The notes beneath the pieces were generated by a model. The model had not been told where the DNA came from, ran no database searches, and saw only the letters and a program-made list of their open reading frames with translations. A stretch of 64,000 nt of DNA, taken from Ilyomonas sp964249755 (GTDB lineage Bacteria > Bacteroidota > Bacteroidia > Chitinophagales > Chitinophagaceae). Of the stretch, positions 18,917-27,726 are shown piece after piece. Every line of letters begins with the position of its first letter. The first letter of the stretch is position 1. The position numbers were made by a program, and so were the translations under genes. The stretch spans positions 868,001-932,000 of the forward strand of contig CAXUDB010000001.1 in the NCBI GenBank assembly GCA_964249755.1, in the 5' to 3' direction.

Positions 18917-20629
18917 ATGAATAAACTTCTCTTGCAGGACAAGCTCATCTTTATTGTTTACTTTATTATTGTTGCGAGTTACGGCTATTACATTTACCGC
19001 AAAAAAAAGAAAGCAGTCATGGATACGCACGACTTCTTTCTTGCGGAAGGTTCACTGACATGGTGGGCGATTGGTGCATCTCTTATTGCTTCCAATATTT
19101 CTGCCGAGCAATTCATTGGCATGAGCGGAAACGGCTTCTCTATCGGCGTTGCAGTGGCGGCGTATGAGTGGATTGCAGCAATAGCGCTCATCATCGTTGC
19201 AGTGTGGTTTATACCGGTTTACCTGAAGAATAAAATCTTCACCATGCCGCAGTTTCTGGAGACGCGGTATAACAAATCGGTGAGCCTAATCATGGCTATT
19301 TTCTGGCTGTTCCTGTATGTATTTGTCAATCTTACTTCCATCTTATTTCTTGGTGCTGTTGCCATCAATAACCTCACTGGCGGCGATGAAACCCAGTTTC
19401 ATTTAATTGTCATTGCCTTGTCCGTATTTGCTGTGTTCATTACACTTGGCGGCATGAAGGTGATTGGTTTTACTGATGTCATACAAGTATCCGTTTTGAT
19501 CATCGGCGGTCTTGCCACAACATACGTGGCGCTTACAGTGGTGAGTAAACAATTTGGCTACGGAGAAGATGCCATTGCCGGTTTTAAAGCGATGGTTGCT
19601 AATGCACCCGATCACTTCCACATGATCTTTGAAAAGCCGGGTCCCAACTCTTCTCAGCACGATATTAATAACTATCTTACCATTCCCGGCTTGCTGTCTT
19701 ACGCAGCCGGCATCTGGATAGTGAACTTAAACTATTGGGGCTGTAATCAATACATCACACAACGCGCGCTGGGCGCGGATTTGCAAACGGCGCGCAAAGG
19801 AATTTTATTTGCCGGCTTCTTAAAATTGCTGATGCCGGTGATTGTAATGCTGCCGGGTATTGCCGCTTATGTGCTTCATCAGAAAGGATTGCTGCAAACC
19901 GAAATGATGGCAAACAGCAAGAATGGAGAAATCGTTTCTGACAATGCTTATTCAGCCATCTTAGGCTATTTGCCGAACGGACTAATTGGCTTATCGCTTG
20001 CTGCTTTAACGGCAGCTATTGTAGCTTCGCTGGCGGGCAAAGCCAATAGTATTTCTACCATTTTTACCTTAGATATTTATAAGAAGTACATTAAAGCGGA
20101 TGCCGATGAAAAGAAGCTGGTGTGGACAGGACGCATCACCATTTTAGCCGCTTTGTTTGTATCAATTTTACTTACCTGGAAAGATGCGTTGGGCATTGGT
20201 GGCGAAGGCGGTTTTACGTTCATTCAGAAATATACCGGCTTTATCAGCCCCGGTATTTTCGCCATTTTTATTCTTGGCTTTTTCTGGAAGCGAACTACGG
20301 GTGCAGCGGCTGTGGCTGGTGTGATCGTAGGCTTTCTCTTGTCTGTGCTGTTTAATGTATTTGCACCCCGTTGGTTTGGTCCTGATACGCTCTTTTACAC
20401 AGCTTATAAAAACAGCGCCGGCGAATACGAAATTCCGTTTCATATCTGCATGGGTCTTGCCTTTGGGTTTACAATTGTGCTGATGGTGATAATGAGTCTT
20501 GCGGGTCCGAAGATTAATCCGAAAGCATTTGTGTTAGACAAAGGCATGTTTAAAGTGCAGCCGGGCACACTGGCGATGATTGTAATTACGCTTTTGGTTA
20601 TCTCACTGCTGTATGTAAGATTCTGGTAA
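18917..20629 (+). CDS. Sodium/solute symporter (SSS/SGLT family), probable arabinose transporter
   Basis: A 570-residue inner-membrane protein with about fourteen hydrophobic helices. Family signatures include YGYYIYRKKKKAVMDTHDFFLAEGSLTWWAIGASLIASNIS (read in pieces from residue 24), FIGMSGNGFSIG, and the middle LIGLSLAALTAAIVASLAGKANSISTIF. These match sodium/galactose-type SSS transporters. Substrate is inferred as L-arabinose because it follows araA and precedes the AraR-type regulator. A perfect GC-rich hairpin follows 61 bp downstream. Confidence 0.92.
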   Translation: MNKLLLQDKLIFIVYFIIVASYGYYIYRKKKKAVMDTHDFFLAEGSLTWWAIGASLIASNISAEQFIGMSGNGFSIGVAVAAYEWIAAIALIIVAVWFIPVYLKNKIFTMPQFLETRYNKSVSLIMAIFWLFLYVFVNLTSILFLGAVAINNLTGGDETQFHLIVIALSVFAVFITLGGMKVIGFTDVIQVSVLIIGGLATTYVALTVVSKQFGYGEDAIAGFKAMVANAPDHFHMIFEKPGPNSSQHDINNYLTIPGLLSYAAGIWIVNLNYWGCNQYITQRALGADLQTARKGILFAGFLKLLMPVIVMLPGIAAYVLHQKGLLQTEMMANSKNGEIVSDNAYSAILGYLPNGLIGLSLAALTAAIVASLAGKANSISTIFTLDIYKKYIKADADEKKLVWTGRITILAALFVSILLTWKDALGIGGEGGFTFIQKYTGFISPGIFAIFILGFFWKRTTGAAAVAGVIVGFLLSVLFNVFAPRWFGPDTLFYTAYKNSAGEYEIPFHICMGLAFGFTIVLMVIMSLAGPKINPKAFVLDKGMFKVQPGTLAMIVITLLVISLLYVRFW

Positions 20630-20689
20630 GTCGTAAAACAACTACAACTTACAAACAAGATTCTCAGTCTTTATTATTTTACATTCCAG

Positions 20690-20728
20690 ATGCCGCCTTC
20701 ATATGAAGGCGGCATTATAATTATTTTG
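20690..20728 (+). terminator. Intrinsic terminator after the symporter gene
   Basis: A perfect 26-bp palindrome (arms ATGCCGCCTTCAT at 20690-20702 and its complement to 20715) is followed by an A/T-rich tail TATAATTATTTT. It separates the ara operon from the regulator gene. Confidence 0.85.
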
Positions 20729-20779
20729 AGTGCAATGAAAGGGGAGATAAATTTGTAAACCGATTACCTTTTTACTTCT

Positions 20780-21499
20780 ATGAAAGCAAGCAGCAATGGC
20801 AGTCCTGTACAACAGATTGCAGAATACGACCAATACAGCCGTTTTTTACTGGCGGTAGATTGTATCATTTTTGGTTTTGATGGTCAGGTATTAAAAGCCC
20901 TTTTTGTAAAGCGTGCCTTTAACCCGGGTATGAACAAGTGGTCGCTGATGGGCGGTTTTGTACAGGAACAGGAAGGTGTGGAGGAGGCGGCTTCGCGCAT
21001 CTTAAACCAGCTTACAGGGCTTAGCAATATTTATATGGAGCAATTGCATTGCTTCGGCGATATAAGCCGCGATCCAGGCGGACGCGTGATCTCCGTAGCT
21101 TATTTCGCGCTTATCAACATTGCCGATTACAGCGAGGAAATGATGAAAGAGCACAATGCCAAATGGTTTGAATTAAACCATATCCCGGCTCTTGTTTTCG
21201 ATCACCGCGATATGGTTTTGCTGGCAAAGGAAAGGCTGCAGCAAAAGATTGCCAACCATCCTGTCGGCTTTGCTTTGTTGCCCAATAAATTTACATTGCG
21301 CCAATTGCAAACGTTGTACGAAGCCATCAATGAAACCGAACTGGACAAGCGTAATTTCACCCGCCGCATCCTTGATCTTGGTATTCTGAAAAAGCTGGAT
21401 GAAAAGGAGCGGGGTACTTCTAAAAAAGGCTCTTTTTATTTTGTATTTGACGAAGCGAAATACAAAAAGCTGGATAAGGAAGGCATTAAATTGTTATAA
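20780..21499 (+). CDS. araR: AraR-type transcriptional regulator, NrtR/Nudix family
   Basis: A 239-residue protein: an N-terminal Nudix-like fold (about 18-140), then an NrtR-type winged helix (about 160-235, FTLRQLQTLYEAINETELDKRNFTRRILDLGIL). The Nudix box is degenerate: after GGFVQEQEGVEEAASRI the expected REUxEE is replaced by ILNQLTG, so hydrolase activity is unlikely and the fold probably senses a ligand. Bacteroides AraR, a repressor of arabinose genes, is built this way. The position right after the ara operon supports that role. I use the symbol on family plus context; the regulated sites are inferred. Confidence 0.82.
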   Translation: MKASSNGSPVQQIAEYDQYSRFLLAVDCIIFGFDGQVLKALFVKRAFNPGMNKWSLMGGFVQEQEGVEEAASRILNQLTGLSNIYMEQLHCFGDISRDPGGRVISVAYFALINIADYSEEMMKEHNAKWFELNHIPALVFDHRDMVLLAKERLQQKIANHPVGFALLPNKFTLRQLQTLYEAINETELDKRNFTRRILDLGILKKLDEKERGTSKKGSFYFVFDEAKYKKLDKEGIKLL

Positions 21500-21750
21500 G
21501 CCGCGGATGCGTGTTCTCATCAATTGCGCATTTGATTTTGTTTCGTGAATTTTATTCTCACCGAAGCTTCCATTTCTTTCCTATAGCAGTATTCTCTTTG
21601 GTTGTTTAAAAGAAGTTTTATTTTGAATGGAGTCAATAACTGCTCTGTGTGAATCATCTTTTAAACGGAATAACAAGAGGAGCGAAGACCGTAAAAGTTA
21701 GTATTTTGGTTAAGTAAAAATGGTGTACAGTAAGTGAGTAAATAAACAAC

Positions 21751-23460
21751 ATGAAAAGAGTTCCATTGTTGATTTTTCTTTCAATAGCAACAACAGCGCT
21801 GTTCGCTCAGAAAAATGACATACCTCATCTTGAAAAAAAAGGGAATAATACTCAACTCATTCTGCAGGGGAAACCTTTTTTAATCTTAGGTGGAGAGTTG
21901 CATAACTCAAGTACATCCGGTGCGGTTTATATGCGGCCTGTGTGGGAGCAAATAAAAAGAAAGAATGCCAATACTGTAATCGCGCCTGTTTACTGGGAGT
22001 TGCTTGAACCGCAGGAGGGGCATTTTGATTTTTCATTGGCAGACAGTATGCTTGCGGGAGCCAGAAAACAAAATCTGCACCTGGTGATCTTATGGTTTGG
22101 TTCGTGGAAGAATGGATACTCTATGTACGTTCCGTCATGGATAAAAGCCAACAGTGATAAATACGTAAGAGCTAAGGATAAGGATGGTAAAAGCCTGGAA
22201 CAACTCTCTACATTTTGTAAGGCAACAGCAGAAGCAGATGCCCGCGCTTTCAAAGCTTTAATGAAACATATTCATGATGTGGATGCCAGGCAACAAACCG
22301 TCATCATGGCTCAGATTGAAAATGAAGTGGGATTGTTCTATACGCCACGTGATTACAGCGAAGCAGCAGATAAAGCCTATAATAGCGCTGTTCCCGGTGA
22401 TTTGCTGCAATACATGATTTCTCATAAAGGAAAATTGCAGCCCGAACTTGACAGTGCATGGAAAATGGGCGGCTATAAAACTTCGGGTACCTGGGAGGAA
22501 GTCTTTGGTAAAAGTACGGTTGATGAAAAAAACTGGCAAACACTTTCTTACTTAACTGAAGAGCTGTTTACCGTTTATCAGTATGCAAAATATATGGGTA
22601 AAATTGCAGCAGCAGGAAAGGAAAGTTATCCAATTCCAATGTATGTAAACGCCTGGCTGAAGCAACAAATGACACCTATGCCCGGAAACTATCCTTCCGG
22701 TGGGCCAACGCCACATACTTTAGATATTTGGAGAGCTGTGGCGCCTTCTATTGATTTAATTGAGCCGGATATTTATGTGCCCGATGTTACCTATACAATC
22801 GGGCAATATCATCGTCAGGGCAATGCCATATTCGTTCCTGAAATACGACCCGGCATCCGGTCGGCTAATGAAGCTTTCTGGATACTCGGTGAACACGATG
22901 CCATGGGCGTTTCTCCTTTTGGCATTGATGATAGTAAACCTGAAGATGATCCTATCACCAAAACATATGCTGTACTAACGCAGGTAAAGGATTTGATCAT
23001 TCAACATCAGGGCACTGGAACAATGAAAGGTATATTAGTAGACACTATAAATCGTAACCAGGAACTTGACCTTGGCGGTTATCATATTAAAGCCCGGTTA
23101 GGCAGTGGCTCTATGGCCGAACTTGCCGGATTCAGCATTGGGGAAAAGAAAGCCAATGTTGCAGGTGGTATCCTTATTCATACAGGCATGGATGAGTTCA
23201 TTGCAATTGGTAAGGACTATACGCTAACATTTACTCCAATACAAGATGATGGAAAAGCAATAGATGTTGACTATTTCGAGGAAGGAACTTTTGTAAACGG
23301 AAAATGGATAACTACGAGAAGATTGAATGGTGATGAAGGTGCCGGCGGTGGTGATTATGGTTTTGGGTTCAAAAAAGGAAACTATGGAATGATAAGATTT
23401 AAACCACCATCTACAGGTGATTACAGTATTGTAAGATTTAAAATGTACAGGTATTGGTAA
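21751..23460 (+). CDS. GH35-like beta-galactosidase with DUF5597 domain
   Basis: A 569-residue exported enzyme (signal peptide to about residue 20, ALFAQ). The TIM barrel shows GGELHNSS, VIAPVYWELLEPQEGHFDF, acid/base Glu192 in AQIENEVG and nucleophile Glu364 in FVPEIRPG. The C-terminal part (about 400-569, with SIVRFKMYRYW at the end) fits the DUF5597 beta domain found with this GH35 subgroup. It probably releases galactose from galacto-oligosaccharides or arabinogalactan and so links arabinan and galactan use. The 251-bp upstream gap contains no recognisable feature other than AT-rich sequence. Confidence 0.85.
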   Translation: MKRVPLLIFLSIATTALFAQKNDIPHLEKKGNNTQLILQGKPFLILGGELHNSSTSGAVYMRPVWEQIKRKNANTVIAPVYWELLEPQEGHFDFSLADSMLAGARKQNLHLVILWFGSWKNGYSMYVPSWIKANSDKYVRAKDKDGKSLEQLSTFCKATAEADARAFKALMKHIHDVDARQQTVIMAQIENEVGLFYTPRDYSEAADKAYNSAVPGDLLQYMISHKGKLQPELDSAWKMGGYKTSGTWEEVFGKSTVDEKNWQTLSYLTEELFTVYQYAKYMGKIAAAGKESYPIPMYVNAWLKQQMTPMPGNYPSGGPTPHTLDIWRAVAPSIDLIEPDIYVPDVTYTIGQYHRQGNAIFVPEIRPGIRSANEAFWILGEHDAMGVSPFGIDDSKPEDDPITKTYAVLTQVKDLIIQHQGTGTMKGILVDTINRNQELDLGGYHIKARLGSGSMAELAGFSIGEKKANVAGGILIHTGMDEFIAIGKDYTLTFTPIQDDGKAIDVDYFEEGTFVNGKWITTRRLNGDEGAGGGDYGFGFKKGNYGMIRFKPPSTGDYSIVRFKMYRYW

Positions 23461-23500
23461 ATAAATGGCATTCTTATAAACACTCAAAATCAAACAAAAT

Positions 23501-23887
23501 ATGAAACAGTTCAAATCACTTCTCGCAGGATTATTCTTTTTGTTATTCGCATTCACAGCAAAAGCCCAATCCACCGGTGCCGACTATTTTGCCGGCAAAT
23601 GGAATATGCTGGTAAAAGGCACGCCGGGCGGCGATTCTAAAATGGTGTTTGTATTGGAAAAGAAAGACTCTACTCTTACCGGCAGCCTGCAGGATACTAC
23701 GGGCAAAGAAATAACGAAGATGGATAAAGTAGAAGTAAATGGAAACACAGCCACCGTATATTTCAATGCGCAGGGTTATGATGTGAATGTAGTAATAAAC
23801 AAAAAAGATGAAGACCACGTTACCGGCAGCTTGCTGGGCATGTTTGAAACCGAAGGGGAAAGAGTGAAGGCAAAGCTGAATAATTAA
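23501..23887 (+). CDS. Small exported protein of unknown function
   Basis: 128 residues with a clear signal peptide (about 1-22, LFAFTAKAQ). The mature part begins DYFAGKWNMLVKGTPGGDSKMVFVLEKKDSTLTGSLQD and is all beta in character, like small lipocalin/avidin-type proteins that measure deviations such as tolerance in extracytoplasmic folding. I do not recognise a named family. It starts 40 bp after the GH35-like gene and may be cotranscribed. Confidence 0.75.
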   Translation: MKQFKSLLAGLFFLLFAFTAKAQSTGADYFAGKWNMLVKGTPGGDSKMVFVLEKKDSTLTGSLQDTTGKEITKMDKVEVNGNTATVYFNAQGYDVNVVINKKDEDHVTGSLLGMFETEGERVKAKLNN

Positions 23888-23933
23888 TATTCAGTTGCAA
23901 TGAAATTAGGGCTGCAGTATTAGTTCCCTATTA

Positions 23934-23975
23934 ATCACTCGTAACCCGCAAACTCACCACTCACTGTTCACTTTT
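23934..23975. repeat. Heptamer (7-bp) repeat at the end of the SDR gene
   Basis: Plus-strand heptamers ATCACTC/GTAACCC/GCAAACT/CACCACT/CACTGTT/CACTTTT lie in the converging 3' ends of the 23501 gene and the SDR gene. On the minus strand they read as GTGA-type units like those at 41954. Confidence 0.5.
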
Positions 23976-24735
23976 AGTAAGGTGAAGGGCTTACGCAGGT
24001 CCAGCCGCCATCAACAATTAGGCTTTGCCCGGTGATGTGACGTGAAGAAGGCGATATTAAGAATATGGCTGCATTGGCAATGTCTTCCACGGTGGCGGGC
24101 TTGCCCATAGGTGTGATGCGGCTCCACGTGTTAATATACTCCTTGTCTTCACAGGTGCGCTCGGTAAGAGTGGCGCCCGGCGCAATAGCATTAATAGAAA
24201 TTTGGTAAGGCGATAATTCAACCACCAGTGTTTTGGCAAGCATTTCTAGGGCAGCTTTGGTGATGCCATACGCAGCTAAATCTTTATGTGCCTGGTGTCC
24301 GGTAACGGATGACATTAATAAAATGCTTCCGCCGCTGTGCTGTCCTTTCATTTGCAGGGCAGCGGACTGAGCAAGAAAAAAACTGCCACCAATGTTCAGG
24401 TTCATCACGCTCCGGAGATCTTCGGATTTATAGGTGAAAAAATCTCCGAACAAGGTGATGCCTGCATTGGCAATAGCGATGGTGAGCTTGCCCCATTCTT
24501 TCACGGCTTCGTTTACCATCCGCTCTACAAACGATGCATCAGAAGCATCACCGGCAAGCGCTTTACATTTTCCAAAAAGGGATAGTTCTTCAGCTGCTTT
24601 TGTTGCCAGTGCTTCATCCACATCATTCAGCAATACGCTGGCTCCTCTTTGGCACAGCTCTTTCGCAATCCCAAAGCCAATGCCTTGTCCGGCACCGGTT
24701 ATAATGGCTACTTCATTTGAGAAATCGTTGCCCAT
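23974..24735 (-). CDS. Short-chain dehydrogenase/reductase (SDR)
   Basis: A 253-residue cytoplasmic NAD(P)-dependent oxidoreductase. The start is ATG 24735 (MGNDFSNEVAIITGAG); the longer frame to 24864 has no protein-like N-terminus. Rossmann motifs are TGAGQGIGFGIA (cofactor), NDVDEA, NAGITLFG, MSSVTG and the catalytic YGITK. The C-terminus ITGQSLIVDGGWT is typical of classical SDRs. The substrate is unknown; sugar or sugar-acid oxidation would suit the neighbouring glycosidases. It lies 141 bp downstream of the GH3 gene on the same strand. Confidence 0.9.
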   Translation of the reverse strand: MGNDFSNEVAIITGAGQGIGFGIAKELCQRGASVLLNDVDEALATKAAEELSLFGKCKALAGDASDASFVERMVNEAVKEWGKLTIAIANAGITLFGDFFTYKSEDLRSVMNLNIGGSFFLAQSAALQMKGQHSGGSILLMSSVTGHQAHKDLAAYGITKAALEMLAKTLVVELSPYQISINAIAPGATLTERTCEDKEYINTWSRITPMGKPATVEDIANAAIFLISPSSRHITGQSLIVDGGWTCVSPSPY

Positions 24736-24876
24736 TCTTTTTGGTTTTGTGATGCAAATAAGTGTGGTAATGAGTATCCTCTTCATTAAGAGGATACGTT
24801 CACTTTGCGTTAAACATCGCCGCATTTGCGGAACAACGTTTTCAAGTAAAGCATGGTGAAACAAATCAAACCCAAC

Positions 24877-27198
24877 TCACTTCTTCCCATATTTTGCCAC
24901 TCTTGCATCTTTGATTATGCCCTTCCAGTTCAGCCCGAAAGCAAAATCATAAAGGTGTCCCTCACTATCGCGGTGCGGGATCATATCCTGTGGCACATCT
25001 TCCTGTTGGGTTTCTACGGTGTGCATGTCGGCAGGCATTTGCAGAGGCAATAATCCCGAAGGTTCTGCAGCGCCGGAGAGAATGTCAATCAAGGCTCCAT
25101 CCTGCACGCCAAACGAAACCAGAAGCCCATCAATCTTCGATTCAAACTCCGATACCACGGCAGGGTTGGTTAAGTTCAGGCACACAATCACCGGCTTGCT
25201 TCCCATAGCGGCTTTGGTGTCAAGTATAGACTTCAGATCGGCAGCATTGGATGCGGTTACGGTCTTGCCTTTATAAGAGCGGTTGGTAATGGTAGAATCC
25301 ACCACCGGATCGCCGGCGGCAATGCTCCGCTCCCGTGCATCAGTAGCCGTGTAAGCGCCATATTGCAGGCTGATGGGAACATAGCCATTTCCATCGTTTT
25401 GCCGGTCGTCTTTGCTGTAGCCTACGCCACCATTGGGTCCATTTACAAATACAAGTGCAACATCGGCTTTGGCAGGATTCTCTGTTACGTTGAAATGTTT
25501 TTTTACGATGTCTATGTTCACCGGGTATTCAATGCGCTCAGGTGTGATGTTGCCAAACCAATCGCGCGCAGCAGGTACGGTGCGTTTGGGGATGTACACC
25601 GTTTTTGTTCTGGCCAATGGCAATATGCTGCCTCTGTTCTTTAGCAGTACAATAGATTTTATTTGCGCTTCATAGCCTGCTTTCATGAAGGCTGCATTGC
25701 CCACAATCTTCACCGATTCGGCCGGGTCTATATAAGGATTTTCAAACAAGCCTACCCTGAAAATATTGCGCAGCAAACGCACGGCAGATTGCTCGAAACG
25801 CTGACGCATGAAGGCTTCACCGTGTTCTTTCACGCCCATTGCGTAAGCTTCCAACACAGGTTTTGCATCGTTGTTGCCGCCAAACTGGTCAACCCCTGCC
25901 ATCAGCACTTTGTAATGTCGCTGAGCAACATTTAGCTTTTCGGCACCCCAGGATTTACCTGCAAATACATCCGGCGTTTTACCTTCGTCTGCCGTCACCA
26001 GCCAGTCGGTGCACACTACGCCATCATAGCTATATTTGTTGCGCAGCAGATCGGTAACGAGATACTTGCTATAGCCATTGCCCACATTCTCGCCATACTT
26101 TGTGTCTCTGCCATAAGAGATAGTATAATAAGGCATTACCGCTGCCGCCATTTTTGTTTTGCCATTTAGTTTGAATGCACCATCCACAAAAGGCATTAGT
26201 TGTGTTTGAAAGTTATTGCCCGGATATACTGCGAATTTACCATAAGCAAAATGTGCATCGCGACCGCTTTCCTCGGGTCCGCCGCCGGGCCAATGCTTCA
26301 CCATTGCATTCACAGTATGATAGCCCCAACCTTCTTTAATTTCAGCATTACCGGAAGAGGTTTGGAAGCCATCTATGTAAGCCCTTGCCATGTCGGTTGC
26401 GAGCTTTGGATTCTCACCAAACGTGCCATTGAAGCGGCTCCAGCGCGGCTCGGTAGCAAGATCAACCTGTGGTGATAAAGCTGTGGCAATACCCAGCGCG
26501 CGGTATTCCTGCGCAGCCGTTTGCCCGAATTGCAACACGATATTTGGATCGAAGGTGGCGGCCAAACCAATAGATTCCGGCCACATAGAAATGGCGCCGC
26601 CGGAGCCTAAATTGTATTCCGCGTTCGCTACCACGGCATTGCGCGGGTCGGAACTGTTGTTGGCAGGAATGCCCAGTCCCAAACCTTCTACATAAGCCTG
26701 CACATTGTTGTTCCATCGTGCGGCTACTTCAGGGCTTTTTACGCGTGTTACCAGCACATGCCGAAGGTTGTCTTCCTGTAGGAATTTTTTTTGCTGATCG
26801 CTGAGATCATACGGCTGCAAGCCGCTGGAGTCAATAGGTCTGCCTCGGTAAGTGCCTGCACCAAAACCTTTGGAAGCTGCGGGTATAGACTGGTGTGCGC
26901 TGTAAAGCATTAGTCCCGCAATCTGTTCAATACTCATTTTGCCGGCAAGGTCTTTAGCTCTGGCGTCAACCGGCAGGCGCCAGTCTTCATATGGGTCGAG
27001 CTTGCCGTTTTTATTCAGGTCTTTAAATTTCAGGTTATCAATGGTAAGAATCGTTATACCTGAGGATGGCGAATAGCCAAGTGCAGGACCGTTGGTATTG
27101 GTTACTATTTTAAAATCGGTGCTGCTTTGTGCGTGGCTGCTGATGGCAATCATAAGGAGCAGTCCAGTGGTAAATAGATGGTGGCAATATCCTTTCAT
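24877..27198 (-). CDS. GH3 glycoside hydrolase (beta-glucosidase/beta-xylosidase type)
   Basis: A 773-residue exported enzyme (signal peptide about 1-23, AISSHAQ). The N-terminal GH3 barrel has ALSPQVDLATEPRWSRFNGTFGE, KHWPGGGPEESGRDAHF and the nucleophile Asp398 in VVCTDWLVT. The C-terminal alpha/beta sandwich (IVLLKNRGSILPL from about residue 525) follows. An unusual insertion between about 610 and 700 (GYSKDDRQNDGNGYVPISLQ) lies inside the sandwich domain. Substrate is unresolved. It is transcribed away from the tRNA-Pro; the 371-bp upstream gap contains a 21-bp repeat array. Confidence 0.92.
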   Translation of the reverse strand: MKGYCHHLFTTGLLLMIAISSHAQSSTDFKIVTNTNGPALGYSPSSGITILTIDNLKFKDLNKNGKLDPYEDWRLPVDARAKDLAGKMSIEQIAGLMLYSAHQSIPAASKGFGAGTYRGRPIDSSGLQPYDLSDQQKKFLQEDNLRHVLVTRVKSPEVAARWNNNVQAYVEGLGLGIPANNSSDPRNAVVANAEYNLGSGGAISMWPESIGLAATFDPNIVLQFGQTAAQEYRALGIATALSPQVDLATEPRWSRFNGTFGENPKLATDMARAYIDGFQTSSGNAEIKEGWGYHTVNAMVKHWPGGGPEESGRDAHFAYGKFAVYPGNNFQTQLMPFVDGAFKLNGKTKMAAAVMPYYTISYGRDTKYGENVGNGYSKYLVTDLLRNKYSYDGVVCTDWLVTADEGKTPDVFAGKSWGAEKLNVAQRHYKVLMAGVDQFGGNNDAKPVLEAYAMGVKEHGEAFMRQRFEQSAVRLLRNIFRVGLFENPYIDPAESVKIVGNAAFMKAGYEAQIKSIVLLKNRGSILPLARTKTVYIPKRTVPAARDWFGNITPERIEYPVNIDIVKKHFNVTENPAKADVALVFVNGPNGGVGYSKDDRQNDGNGYVPISLQYGAYTATDARERSIAAGDPVVDSTITNRSYKGKTVTASNAADLKSILDTKAAMGSKPVIVCLNLTNPAVVSEFESKIDGLLVSFGVQDGALIDILSGAAEPSGLLPLQMPADMHTVETQQEDVPQDMIPHRDSEGHLYDFAFGLNWKGIIKDARVAKYGKK

Positions 27199-27336
27199 AC
27201 GTTAGAGATTAATGCAATGGTTAGTGTATTTGTTACTGTAACAACAGGATAAAAGTACAAGCTAAAAGGGTGTTTCCCTTTGAAATCATTGAAACCTGTT
27301 GCTACGTCACCTCCGCAACAGGAAAGGTCTTCCATC

Positions 27337-27483
27337 AATCTCCGATTGCCACACATAAACTATGGATTGCCTCCAGTGAACCACGGATTGGAGGCAATGA
27401 ATCAAAGATGGCTACTTATAAACCAAAGATCGGGGGTTGTAAAGCGAGGATCACTGAAAATAAACCTCAGATTGCCTTTTAAA
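27337..27483. repeat. Array A: seven imperfect 21-bp tandem units
   Basis: Seven units start at 27337, 27358, 27379, 27400, 27421, 27442 and 27463, each exactly 21 bp. All begin AA and all have GAT at columns 8-10 (for example AACCACGGAT, AACCAAAGAT); the rest varies strongly. It fills the 371-bp gap between the GH3 start and the tRNA-Pro terminator. No stop codons occur in two plus-strand frames, giving a pseudo-heptapeptide pattern, but no convincing start or family is seen. Confidence 0.85.
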
Positions 27484-27532
27484 GGCAACGGTCTCATTTT
27501 TTGTGATGCACACCTTAATCGAGGAAATGGGT

Positions 27533-27566
27533 AAATAAAAAAGTCTTTGCAGCAATGCAAAGACTT
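27533..27566 (-). terminator. Terminator of tRNA-Pro
   Basis: Perfect 10-bp stem (AAGTCTTTGC at 27541-27550 with 27557-27566), 6-nt loop, and on the minus strand a T-rich tail (TTTTTTATTT). It begins 3 bp after the tRNA 3' end. Confidence 0.9.
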
Positions 27567-27569
27567 GAG

Positions 27570-27643
27570 TCGGGATGACAAGATTCGAACTTGCGACCCC
27601 ACGCCCCCCAGACGTGTGCGCTACCGGGCTGCGCTACATCCCG
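27570..27643 (-). tRNA. tRNA-Pro (GGG anticodon)
   Basis: The minus strand reads CGGGATGTAGCGCAGCCCGG at the 5' end, with the acceptor stem closed by CATCCCG plus discriminator A. The D-arm is AGCGCAGCCCGGTAGCGCA and the T-arm is GGTTCGAATC-like (AAGTTCGAATCTT). The anticodon stem CACGT/GCGTG (last pair T-G) closes a 7-nt loop CTGGGGG, giving anticodon GGG. CCA is not encoded. 74 nt in total. Confidence 0.93.
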
Positions 27644-27726
27644 AAATTCCTTGTGTAAAAGGGCTGCAAATGTAAAAGGCTTTTTATGAAAATCCATTTA
27701 TCTTGCGCCAAATTTTGCGGCCTCGC

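Noticed and set aside
20752..20772. TGTAAACCGATTACC before the AraR-type gene as an operator
   Set aside because: Only one half-site fits TGTA-N5-TACA; a different GTAA-N5-TTAC dyad exists but matches neither of the two better sites.
27270..27534. Two overlapping plus-strand frames across array A as small proteins
   Set aside because: They owe their length to the 21-bp period; both frames are open equally and neither has a convincing start.
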